Of a DNA stretch of 64,000 nt, positions 1 through 8,637 are shown in pieces; the stretch's first letter is position 1; each line of letters opens with the position of its first letter. Location of the stretch: NCBI GenBank assembly GCA_035079385.1, contig JAVHKY010000074.1, positions 682,001 through 746,000 on the forward strand. The letters run 5' to 3'. Under the pieces are notes generated by a model. The model was not told the DNA's origin. It ran no database searches and saw nothing but the letters and a program-made list of their open reading frames with translations. Position numbers and translations under genes: made by a program. Origin of the DNA: Aspidiotus rigidus (lineage: Eukaryota; Arthropoda; Insecta; Hemiptera; Diaspididae).

Positions 1-58
1 CTGCAATCTTACCAGCAAAAAATTGGAAAAATTCTTGACGGAAAAATAGATCCGTACT

Positions 59-2246
59 GAGCTGAGGCGGTGGTATGGGAGGCTGAATGTCACTACGAGG
101 TTGAATTTGCTGGTGCATTCCAGACTCTCCAGTTTACTTCACCCCGGTGAGTTGGATCTATTTATTAAGTCTGTCAATTATTTGAGGCTAAGTTAGAACG
201 CAAGAAAAACAAGAAACTCTGTTTCCTCCAAAATTTGAAAGCCTCTACTACCCAGGAGGGCACTGATGCTGGCGTTGTCCAACAGTTTCAACCGCGCATC
301 ATAAATTGTAGTGAGGTAGTGTTCACAAGCGATGAGCTGAACCTCCTTGAGAAGCGCTCGAAATTCGGGTTACCCCCTCCTAAAAATGCCGAGACTCTGG
401 CTAACGTCGTTACTGATCTCGACGTAAAACTTGGACCTGGGGTCAATACTCAGAAAGCTTGTGCCAATTTGGTCCGTGATACCCCTCTCCCTAGAATGAA
501 TGTTCTTGTTAGTGAGGTGATCAAAGGGATAAAGAGGAAGGTCAGGGAGGAGGATTTAATCATTACAAAGGCCGACAGGGGGAATGCTTCGGTCGTTATG
601 GACAAACCCTCTTACGTCTCTAAGGTCTACGAGGTCCTTGACCAGTGTGGCGCTAAGGAGAATGACCGTTTCAACTTCCCCAGCCACGTGAAGGAGGTTA
701 CACGTGTTATTAATGATTGTGAACTCCATCATTAAAGAAATTGCTCCTCGAGCCTAACCCTGTGCCCCCCTCCCTCTTGTACGGGTTACCTAAAGTCCAT
801 AAAACAGGTACCCCGATGCGTCCGGTGGTTTCCTATGTGTCTTCCCCTACGTACTCTCTAGCGAAATACTTGGACCGTTGGTTCAAATCTAGAGTTGATT
901 TTGACTCACCCTACTCCGTAAAAAACTCGGTAACCTTGGTTGAAAGGCTTAAAGACGATATTGTGCCTTCGGGTTCGACCCTGTGTTCATTCGATGTGGT
1001 CGGTTTATTCCCGCATATCCCAAGAGCTACTGCCATGCAGCATATGGGTAATTTGATAGTCCGTGCAAACATTCGCCATGAAGAATTGGGGGAATTTTTC
1101 GACCTGCTCGGCATCTGTTGGTCCCCCCAATTTTTGTAAATTTAACGGGAAGTTTTTCGAGTTTCCAGAGGAGGTTGGCATCCCTATTGGTTTCCCTCCG
1201 GGCATCTCCGAGGTCTTTATATCTAAATTTGAATTTGATCGGTTCTCCTCTGGCCAGTTGTTCTTGAGTCACGTAATTATTGGCATACATTTATGTTGAT
1301 GATGTGTTATGTGCGTGGACCGGTCCCCGAGATCTCCGTTTGGAGTTTCTCATGTATCTCAATGAGTAATATCCCTCAATAAAATTCACGTTGGAAATTG
1401 GCGGTTCTACTATCAATTTTTTGGGCTTGACGGTCTCCGAAAGAGACGGTGCGCCATTTACAGAAAAGATACATTGACCGATATCACTGTCCACGGCAAG
1501 TCTTTTTGCCCTGTTGCACACAAGTTTGCAGCATTCAGTAGCCCAATCCACCAGTTGACTAGTATCCCGATGAGTTAGTCCACCTTTCATAAGGACCTAT
1601 CGACTATCAAGTACTTGGCCAGAGTAGACCAGGTCAACATAGACATCGACCTCTTGGTTCAGAGAAAGATTACTCGAAAATGTCTTGATTTGACTACCTC
1701 CCTCCCTCGGGATTCGCTTCCTGACAGTAGAAAGCGCTGGATAAGACTCCCGTTCTTGGGGAAGTTTTCCTCTCAATTGGGGCGTGTTCTTCGCCCCTTT
1801 GGGTTCGGGCCCGCGTATTATAATCCTAATACGGTTAAAAGTCTATTTGTAAGATTGAAGGACCCGATCCCTCCAAATGAAAGGAGCGGCGTATATAGGG
1901 TGAAGTGTAGTGATTGTAATGGGATATATATATAGGGGAAACTGGCCGTCAGCTCAAAATAAGAGTCGACGAACACAAAAAGACGTGGGAAAAGAAGAAC
2001 ATAGGTGAATTGGCATTCGCGGACCACTTGATTGCCAGCGGTCATGGTTTCAAAGAGGAGTCCGTAGTCCTCCTCCACCGAGAAAGCTCATATCGTAAAC
2101 GGATCGCGTTGGAGAACATCGAAATTATTCGTCATCTGAAGAGTGACAACCCTAAAGTGCTCAACAGGTACATACCTGATGAAGGGTTGATTGAACTAGT
2201 TTATGAGTATGATTCGCATTGCGATGACTCGTTAGTTCAATCATAA
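59..2246 (+). pseudogene. Penelope-like element A: broken RT plus GIY-YIG polyprotein
   Basis: This is a degenerate Penelope-like retroelement (PLE) polyprotein that probably starts left of the window. The open segments switch frame several times: about 59-195, 169-735, 741-1139, 1063-1299, then about 1291-1600 and 1615-1935. Recognisable RT landmarks in order are IITKADRGNASVVMD (about 550-600), LYGLPKVHKTG and MRPVVSY (about 777-835), CSFDVVGLFPHIP (about 983-1023), YVDDVLCAW (1291-1317) and a NFLGLTV segment (about 1418-1438). The block usually reading GxxMGxPLS is eroded to IPIGFPPG. There are at least five frameshifts or stops, so it cannot make an active protein. The family is known to prime at telomere-like or nicked DNA; assignment rests on RT motif order and the C-terminal GIY-YIG domain. 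Confidence 0.88.
1885..2246 (+). pseudogene. GIY-YIG endonuclease domain of PLE A
   Basis: The C-terminal endonuclease domain of the upstream PLE. It starts with SGVYRVKCSDCNGIYI, where the VY and IYI blocks correspond to the GIY and YIG strands and CSDC is the CxxC pair typical of PLE endonucleases. The frame is then broken by two extra bases in the TA run at 1924-1934. It resumes in the next frame with GETGRQLKIRVDEHKK, which keeps the family Arg and Glu-His, and continues to a stop at 2246. Downstream HLIASGHGF is also family-like. Apart from the 2-bp shift the domain is intact, so this break may be fairly recent. Confidence 0.85.
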
Positions 2247-2300
2247 TTTCCTTTGGTATTCTTGTTTCTTTGCAGTAGTTGGTTCAGTTGCTTTCTATCG

Positions 2301-2330
2301 TTGATAATGACTGTTTAGTAGAAAGCGCTC
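2301..2330 (+). ncRNA. Degenerate PLE 3'-terminal hammerhead-like motif (copy A)
   Basis: About 55 bp after the GIY-YIG stop the sequence reads TTGATAATG, ACT, GTTT, AGT, then AGAAAGCGCTC. This parallels the better motifs at 3727 and 6783 (CTGATGATG, small stem-loop, GAAAS-CG). Hammerhead ribozymes are known in PLE terminal regions. Here the core is mutated (TTGATAA instead of CTGATGA), so catalytic activity is unlikely; the assignment relies on position and on similarity to the other two. Confidence 0.35.
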
Positions 2331-2594
2331 CGCGTGCCTTTTGTTTTCTGTGGTGCTCGCATTGTACTCGTTTTTTACTCGTTTGAGTATGAATCCTTCT
2401 AATGAATTTGGCCATAACCTAAAAAATCGTGTTGATTCGAGGTAAACACCACTTTTGGACAATAGGAGGAGGGGGTCCTTGCCATTGGACGATAGCCTGC
2501 CAATTTGAGGTAAGGGCATGAACTGATCTCGCAAGTGGCTAACGCCGTCTACCTCAATCCTGTCCCGAGCCTCAGGAAGGAGTAGAAGCGCACC
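2331..2594. other. Junction between PLE A and PLE B
   Basis: About 260 bp with no convincing protein match. It may hold the 3' tail of element A or the eroded amino-terminal region of element B; the last 60 bp (2535-2594) read into the B frame without a stop. No promoter or terminator recognised. Confidence 0.4.
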
Positions 2595-3655
2595 TTGGCT
2601 TCCTACCGGAAGAAAATCAGAGATCCGTACCCGGTTGTAACCAAGGCGAACAAAGGGAGTACTGTTGTAGTGTTGGACCGAAGCGACGACAAACGCAAAA
2701 TGGTTGAGTGTGTGGAATTAATTAATGCCGAGTCCACACCTGACTTCAATTTCCAGGCCTATAACCGAAAGATCCGAAGAGACATTAATGGAGGCACGCA
2801 CCTCCTTGACAAAGAACCTCTAAAGAAAACTCTTTTTGTTCTTAACCCCTCTCCTCCTCGGATTTAAGGATTTCCGGAACTCCATAAAGAGGTGTCTCCC
2901 ATGCGGCCAGTAGTTTCGTTCTTCTCTTCCCTACGTATCCTTTGTCAAAATTCTTAGACAAATGGTTCAAGCATAATGCTAGCTTCCACCCCCCCTTTCT
3001 CTGTTAAGAATTCCAGTGACCTAGTCATGGAACTAACTCAACATGCCCCTCCGCCAGGAAGCGTTCTACTTTAGTTTGATGTCAAAGGCATGTTCCCAAA
3101 CGTTCCCGATGAACCTACCTACGACCACATCAAAGAGCTCGTAAATGAGGCAGCTATTCCTCCCGACTTCATTGAAGAATTTTTCCGTCTTCTTCAGAGA
3201 TGCCTCTCCCCTAACATATGCCAGTTTAAAAGACGTAATATATAGCTTAACACCTGGTGTTAATATGCCTTTTGGATCACCATTAAGTTCCCTTTTTTCG
3301 AAAGTCTTTATGGCTAGACTGGAGTCGGAAATCTTTAATTCCGACCATCCCTTGCTTCTCCATGTCGCTCTCTGGCGTCGATACGTTGATGACATGTTGT
3401 GTGTATGCGGGTTGGTCCTACTGAACTCATCCCGGATTTCCTCGCTTTCCTTAAAAGTTTTTACCCCACTATATTGAGTTCACAGTTGAGGTCGGTGGTC
3501 GTCGTCTCAATTTCCTTGACCCTCAGATCACGAAATGACAAAATACGAGGTCTATCACCTTTTTTCCTTATTGAATTGGACGAAGAACGAAGATCCGCTC
3601 GTCGAAAGAATTTTCGCAAACTCTCCTTTCTATGCAGTTTCTTTGTACGTTGAAC
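2595..3655 (+). pseudogene. Penelope-like element B: broken reverse transcriptase
   Basis: A second PLE, divergent from copy A but in the same orientation. Blocks in order: PYPVVTKANKGSTVVVLD (about 2628-2680), a PELHK plus MRPVVSF block (about 2876-2918), SKFLDKWFKHNAS after a frameshift (about 2945-2983), FDVKGMFPNVP after an in-frame stop (about 3074-3106), TPGVNMPFGSPLSSLFSKVF (3250-3309) and RRYVDDMLC (3376-3402), then a FTVEVGGRRLNFLDPQI segment in another frame (about 3478-3530). At least four disruptions. No GIY-YIG domain follows; the frame dies near 3655. The two elements are only about 350 bp apart, an arrangement common for PLEs, which often form tandem partial copies. Confidence 0.87.
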
Positions 3656-3726
3656 GATGATTAATTTTGTTCCACCTCATCGTCTGCTAGTACCGTACGT
3701 GATTATCTTTGGTTGTATTTCTGTAT

Positions 3727-3754
3727 CTGATGATGGCAAAAACCGAAAGCGTTC
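3727..3754 (+). ncRNA. PLE 3'-terminal hammerhead-like motif (copy B)
   Basis: Seventy bp after the last PLE B coding trace lies CTGATGA, TGG, an A-rich loop, CC, then GAAAGCGTTC. The CTGATGA and GAAA boxes match the hammerhead core, with only a 2-3 bp stem II. Position at the 3' end of a PLE fits the known association of hammerhead motifs with these elements. Whether it can self-cleave cannot be judged from sequence alone. Confidence 0.45.
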
Positions 3755-5877
3755 ATTACACTTGTTAACAATCTTTTTGCGTTATTTTGCGGGAATTCAG
3801 CAATTCTTTTCTTGAATAACTAAGCCCAAGTATTTTTGTAACAGATTAAAAAAACTGACTTGAAAATTTAAAGCACCCTACGCCTTGAAGCTCAAACTAT
3901 AAGATAGATATTATTGCGCTCGCCAATTCTTTACTACAGCGAGATTCTCGATGTGCTAATGAAAAAAAATCTCAAGTGTACAATTCTACTTTATTAGTTA
4001 GCTTACAAGAGTACTTTCGGGTATTAGCTCATCATTAGTTACGTTGCTACTGAAGAACAAGACCTTAAACATGAATTTTTATATTATGTATGACCATGTG
4101 ATCCTATTGGCTAGAACAATGCTGTGTTGAACATATTAATTCTTACAATATGATATTGTATTCTTATTGACTATGACATGTTACTTCGTGATTGGTTCAC
4201 TCTGTCGACCAATGTGCTGCGTTTCTATTGGCTACCATGTTTGCTGTCAACTTATTGGTTGGTTTTATTATTTTTCTCTCGTCCAATCACCAAGCTGAAT
4301 AATTTAGACATGTTTCATGTCTTTACTCTGCCCTGACCCCTAATTTGAAATGCGAGTGCCCCTTCCTCACCCTTGTTTTTCCATGGGTGATTCAAAGATC
4401 TGCGAGTTCTTCCCGCGAGTGCACATCAGCCAGTTTATAGGTATACTAGCTTTATACTATAAGAGTGCAGAATCAAGTTAGCTAGTATAAACCAGCCATA
4501 CACTAGTATACAGTGTAAAAGGATGTAATCAGTTTTTGTCATACTAGACCGTGAAATATTCTAAAGTAGACTTTTACCAGACCATGCCCCCTAAAAGCTA
4601 TCAGTTTTAAACATTTTAAACTGGATTTATAAGTGCAACCACTCTGGTATATGTACTGAGGCACGGTACAGATGATGCAGATTGTTAAACGTATCACTAT
4701 TCATTCTGTGTATTCCATTTCACAACTACACTGACACTCAACAGCAAAATACTTGCTGTAGGTATATTGAGGAAGAGAAAGACATGAAACATGATCCTTA
4801 TTCATTTGGCTCCGCCAGAACATTTCAGTTTTTTGCTGACGAATGTGATTACATTGTTCAAGACACTGACTTATTCCTCTTAGCCTTTGCAATTTCCACT
4901 TATCCCAGGGTTTTCTTCTCTTTGTGCGATTCTCTGCGTGCATGACTTCAAATATTCCTTCTCTATTGTACCGTTCTTCGTTTGTTTACCAAACAGTGAC
5001 CTCCCATCTTTCTTCTCCCTCAATGTTTCGTGCGCTCCTTCTTCCTGATCTTAAAATTTCTCCCAGTCTCACCAAACACGAGTGAACGGAATTTAATGAA
5101 CTTCTTTTCGACGTCGAGAAGTAGTCGATTTGGAGTAAATGATTCTTGTACATACCCTAAATGGACATCAAAAATATTGCTCGTCCCGAAATGAGGTTGA
5201 AATGATGGTAATTTTGAATGGGATGATCTTATGCCTACCTACTTTTAATTGACGTTAAATTGTAGTCGATTTAGAGTAAATAAGTTGTCGATATGGGGTC
5301 GATTTTGTGGCTCAACCGTTGACCCTTGACCGGGAGCTCGCTTCTCAAAAATAAAGTATATTAATACCTCCTTAACTAACCGCGAATAGTGAAGTTACAG
5401 AAACGAACAGGTCGATAAGGAGTCGAAAACAAGTCGGCGTCATTAAACAGAATTCAAATTCGGATCGACTTTTTCGAATTTTTTATCGACCAGAGGTTGA
5501 CTCAATTTCAACGCCGAGTCGATTTTTGGTCAACATTACGGCCTACAATCGACTTGGCAGATTATAGTGTGATGTCTGAAGATATACAACTGCAATTTTT
5601 TGAGGATCGGTTCTCGAGATAAACTCAATTAAAAACAAAATTCCATTACTATAACTTCGAGAGTATTGGATAGATTCCCTCAAAATGCGGTCAAGTTGTA
5701 GTTCTGTACTTCTGTATTATGTAGAATTATTCACTTGTAATTTTTGTTTGAAAATTGGATAGATAGTCCTTGAGATATACTCAATTTCAAGATTCGAGAG
5801 TTGATTTGAGGTGTTTCAGGAAATGGGACTACATATTATTTTCAATTTAGACTAGCTTCTTTGTGCGAGATTTGAGG
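3755..5877. other. AT-rich intergenic DNA, no gene recognised
   Basis: No convincing coding region on either strand. It contains a CCAAT-motif cluster (4106-4287), a short dispersed repeat (4310-4365), an imperfect inverted repeat around the words CAGTTTAT and ACTAGCT (about 4430-4495), and a stretch rich in GTCGAT and ATCGAC words (about 5110-5560). Confidence 0.6.
4106..4287. promoter_or_regulatory. Cluster of six CCAAT/ATTGG pentamers
   Basis: Six CCAAT pentamers occur within 182 bp: ATTGG at 4106, 4191, 4227 and 4254, and CCAAT at 4209 and 4283. Such clustering is typical of NF-Y-bound promoters. There is no clear downstream gene on either side, so the function is unproven and it may simply belong to a repeat. 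Confidence 0.25.
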
Positions 5878-5904
5878 TTACACTTATGAGTGAAACAGGT
5901 TCGA

Positions 5905-6120
5905 GTGATGTATTTGGTTGTTGATGCGTTTGGAGAGGTCGGAGCATGAGGGAAAGAATTAGGGGTTGACTGATGGGTGATTGGTTGCTTGTTCGGCTTC
6001 AACATTGATTTTTTTTGCTTTCCGGATTGTCTTTGTAGCTGGATTCCCAGATGAAGAATTTTGGGATGGAGTTTGCATAGAAGGTGGTGATGAGAGTATA
6101 AATATAATTTATGAGTGCCG
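5905..6120 (-). pseudogene. Non-LTR RNase H fragment, same family as 55232-56992
   Basis: The plus-strand sequence is plainly similar to 55675-55890 inside the large non-LTR element: both share GTTGATGCGTTTGGAGAG, GGTTGACTGATGGGT, CCCAGATGAAGAAT and TGGGATGG in the same order and spacing. In the large copy this stretch encodes, on the minus strand, the part of the RNase H domain around WVPGHKG and the segment after it. Here the frame is damaged and only about 215 bp remain. It is an isolated relic of that family. Confidence 0.75.
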
Positions 6121-6344
6121 GAGACAGCATTAAATGATGCCAAGAATCGGAAAAGATGAAGAATTGAGCTACTCAGCTTAATATAAGGTTACTAGACCAA
6201 TACTAGGCTAAGAATAACGTATAGGAAAAAGTGATTATGCAGCCCCTTTTTCTACCCACTTTTCTAGTTGAAAAAGTAAGGTATTATATCTGTAGCAAGG
6301 TTCACAGGGAGCGGAACCCGTGAACTTTCTTGAGACGCAAGTTT

Positions 6345-6655
6345 AAATTTAAACGTGGATAGTATTTAGAAGGTCAAAAAGTTTGTCAATAATAGAGTCA
6401 TGAATATGAAATAAGCTATCGTCAACATATTTTTTACCAAACTTAATTCTAGTGCCAAACTTGTCATAAAGTGAATTAAGAAGGTGGTCAAGAACTAATT
6501 CCGAAACAATGGGGGAGAGGGAGTTACCCATCACCATACCATGTATCTGGCTGTAAGTAACCCCATCATACTGACAATAACCATTATCGAGGCAAAAGGA
6601 GAGTATCTCGAAGAACATAATATCCTTATCAAGCGCCGTGTGTGCTGATGGACTT
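6345..6655 (-). pseudogene. Penelope-like RT fragment (copy C)
   Basis: The minus strand between 6618 and 6349 is open for 89 codons and contains YSQIHGMVMGNSLSPIVSEL followed by KKYVDDSLF, the two palm blocks (GxxMGxxLSP and YVDD) of PLE reverse transcriptases. A few extra codons upstream (RIGKSISTHGA, to about 6655) extend it after a stop. Nothing PLE-like is seen on either flank in this orientation, so it is a short internal fragment. It differs clearly from copies A and B. Confidence 0.8.
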
Positions 6656-6782
6656 GCCGATTCTTATAAAATGGTGATTCAACAATACCTACTCGTCATA
6701 TTAATCACCCTTTCTCTCTTTTTCTTCTCGTGTGTATTGACCTGTTTGCCCTCTTTGTTAGTTTATCGTTCTAATTCCTCAC

Positions 6783-6813
6783 CTGATGATGTCTGCAATG
6801 CGGACGAAACGTC
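6783..6813 (+). ncRNA. Hammerhead-like PLE terminal motif
   Basis: The best of three such motifs: CTGATGA, one extra T, GTCTGC, loop AAT, GCGGAC, then GAAACGTC. The six-base arms form a stem II with one G-U pair, and CUGAUGA plus GAAA fit the hammerhead core; the extra U between core and stem II is non-canonical. It lies in plus orientation, opposite to the adjacent PLE fragment C, and so marks the end of a different copy whose coding part is missing. Confidence 0.5.
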
Positions 6814-6871
6814 GTGAGAATAAAACCCAATTTGTGGATTCTAGTGTCGATTTTATTTCTTGAGACGTTTC
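6805..6871. repeat. Inverted repeat overlapping the PLE terminal motif
   Basis: ACGAAACGTC plus a following AATAAAA (6805-6826) is repeated in reverse complement at 6850-6871 (TTTTATTTC, then GACGTTTCGT). Arms of about 22 bases with 3-4 mismatches surround a 23-base loop. Confidence 0.6.
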
Positions 6872-7292
6872 GTATAGGTTTTAGATCACTTCTATTCTGA
6901 AATAAAATAAAATTCAGGTTTCCTTATTGGATTATGGGTACTTTCACTCTGTTAGTTGATGTGACGTCATGGAGATAGACTTTATAAATTGAGTTTTAAT
7001 GTTTATTCTGCAAATATTTAGCTCGATTGAAAGGTGATTGATATCCAATCTAAAGAGTGGGAGTGACTCCTAATGAGTTTTAGATTGTGAGAGGAAAAGT
7101 CGTGTACTACTCACACGACTGCGTAAGTGTTTTTTTTTTTTTTTTAATAGAGCTCAGGTTCAATTTTTCTACCAATTTTTCCCTTTTCAATTGTAATTCT
7201 TTTGGGGGACCGCCCCAAATTGAGGTTGAAATGTTGAAATTATTTCACTCCGCGGAACATTGCACAAGAGGTCTGGTTGAAAAATTTCATAA

Positions 7293-7436
7293 TATTTGCG
7301 GAATTCTAGGTGGAAAGACGACCTGGAGACTTTTCTAGGGGCAAAAAACTTCGGGAGGGTAGTAACAGAAAGGGATGAATGGAATAGGCTGCAGGAAACT
7401 TTTGCTCTTTTTGGGCCGAGGTTATGGAACAAGTAA
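7293..7436 (+). pseudogene. C-terminal end of an RTE-like non-LTR retrotransposon
   Basis: A 47-codon open segment ending in TAA at 7434-7436 reads RWKDDLETFLGAKNFGRV and then ERDEWNRLQETFALFGPRL. The pattern RWxDDLE, about 15 residues, DRxxWxxLxEAF is the hallmark of the C-terminus of RTE-type endonuclease/reverse transcriptases. It is followed by a 44-bp 3' UTR and an ATT microsatellite, as expected for RTE-type tails. Nothing of the RT core is visible upstream, so this is a severely 5'-truncated copy. Confidence 0.6.
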
Positions 7437-7479
7437 TATTAAAACATAATAATGAATAAGCATGTAAGCCTCAATAAAA

Positions 7480-7480
<1 letters not shown>

Positions 7481-7518
<38 letters not shown>
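7481..7518 (+). repeat. (ATT)n microsatellite, likely non-LTR 3' tail
   Basis: Twelve to thirteen uninterrupted ATT units directly after the RTE-like C-terminal segment and its short 3' UTR. Confidence 0.9.
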
Positions 7519-7519
<1 letters not shown>

Positions 7520-8509
7520 GTATTTTATTAGATTTTTGTTATTTAGCCACTTTGAAGGACGATTGTGGGCCAACTGTGTGGTCTGTGCTCAACTTTGGCT
7601 CGTAAAATGTTTCCATTCGTGATTTATCGCCTGTACTAGAAGTAAAATTCTTACACGAGATATTCGATCTTCTTTCTGAGTCACGTGCTTCGATGTACAT
7701 CGGGTCACCGCTCGTTATCATCCTAAGGAGCGAATTAGAGAGAGGAAGTGTAGCTCCAATCTACGGCACGAAGGAACTTGCAGAGAGCGAAAAAGAAAAA
7801 AACAGATGCTGCAAGAATCCTTTTGATTATTACTCCAGCTATACGCTGTCTCTTCGCCATCCACATTGTAATATTCGCGCAGAACTTTGCAGCTTTATTA
7901 AATTCCATTATAGCGTAGTCGAAGCGAACATAATGGAGGCTTTACAACTTTACTACTACGTTACGTATATACGAAACGTATACCGCGCCAGGTATTCGAT
8001 TCGGACTTAATTGCAGCCCTCCCAGTATAGCTCGTTAAAGAATAATGGTGGCTTATACATCGAAAGGGTCTGGGAGCAGGATGGAATGTGGCGTGGTATG
8101 CCGAAGAGAAAATTGTGACGACGAAATAGACGACCATTCCATCGAACTTGTAATGAATTTACCAAAGTTGGGAAGGTGATGTGACGGAATGATGATTGTG
8201 TACATACAAGAGAGACAACGAAAAATGATTTTCTACTGCCGCGATATGTCATTCTCGTAATTTTTACCTTCGCGTGTCGTTCCTGTAACTTTTTCGGAGG
8301 TAAATCATCTCTAGTGAAAAAATTTGACACAAAAAATGATAAGAAAAACAGGCGTCGATATTAAAAATGTGTACAGATTACGGAATAGACGAAATGAACG
8401 CGAAGGCGCGAGAAGGCGTTATAAAGTATATATGGTCATTCATCACGACGGGTATACATTTCTTAACATCTCGCACTTAAATATCTAAACGAACGTTTTA
8501 ATTAATTAG
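7519..8509. other. Unique AT-rich DNA, no gene recognised
   Basis: Open frames here (for example 7693-8010 plus and 8007-8330 minus) have no recognisable motif and look like chance. The sequence is not visibly repeated elsewhere in the window. It may be an intron if the exon candidate at 8510 is real. Confidence 0.45.
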
Positions 8510-8637
8510 GGAAAATGAATACGAACTACCGGCGATATGAGCAGCGTGAGAGTCCGGCGAGCCACGCGGACCTGATATCCGGCGGCGCCCCGTCAGCCCA
8601 TCATACGACTAACTCGGAATACGTAATGATGATATAA
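8510..8637 (+). CDS. Candidate terminal coding exon, unidentified protein
   Basis: A GC-richer island inside AT-rich DNA. An AG at 8508-8509, preceded by a T-containing tract, could be a 3' splice site; the frame then runs from 8512 through ATG at 8515 to TAA at 8635-8637. The 40 codons use many G/C third bases (CGG, GCG, CTG, GGC, GCC), unlike the surroundings. The protein end reads HTTNSEYVMMI; an acidic-tyrosine tail of this sort is seen in some membrane-receptor cytoplasmic tails, but I do not recognise the family. An in-frame stop just 5' of the AG means it is either an exon or a very small ORF. The minus strand is closed here. Confidence 0.35.
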
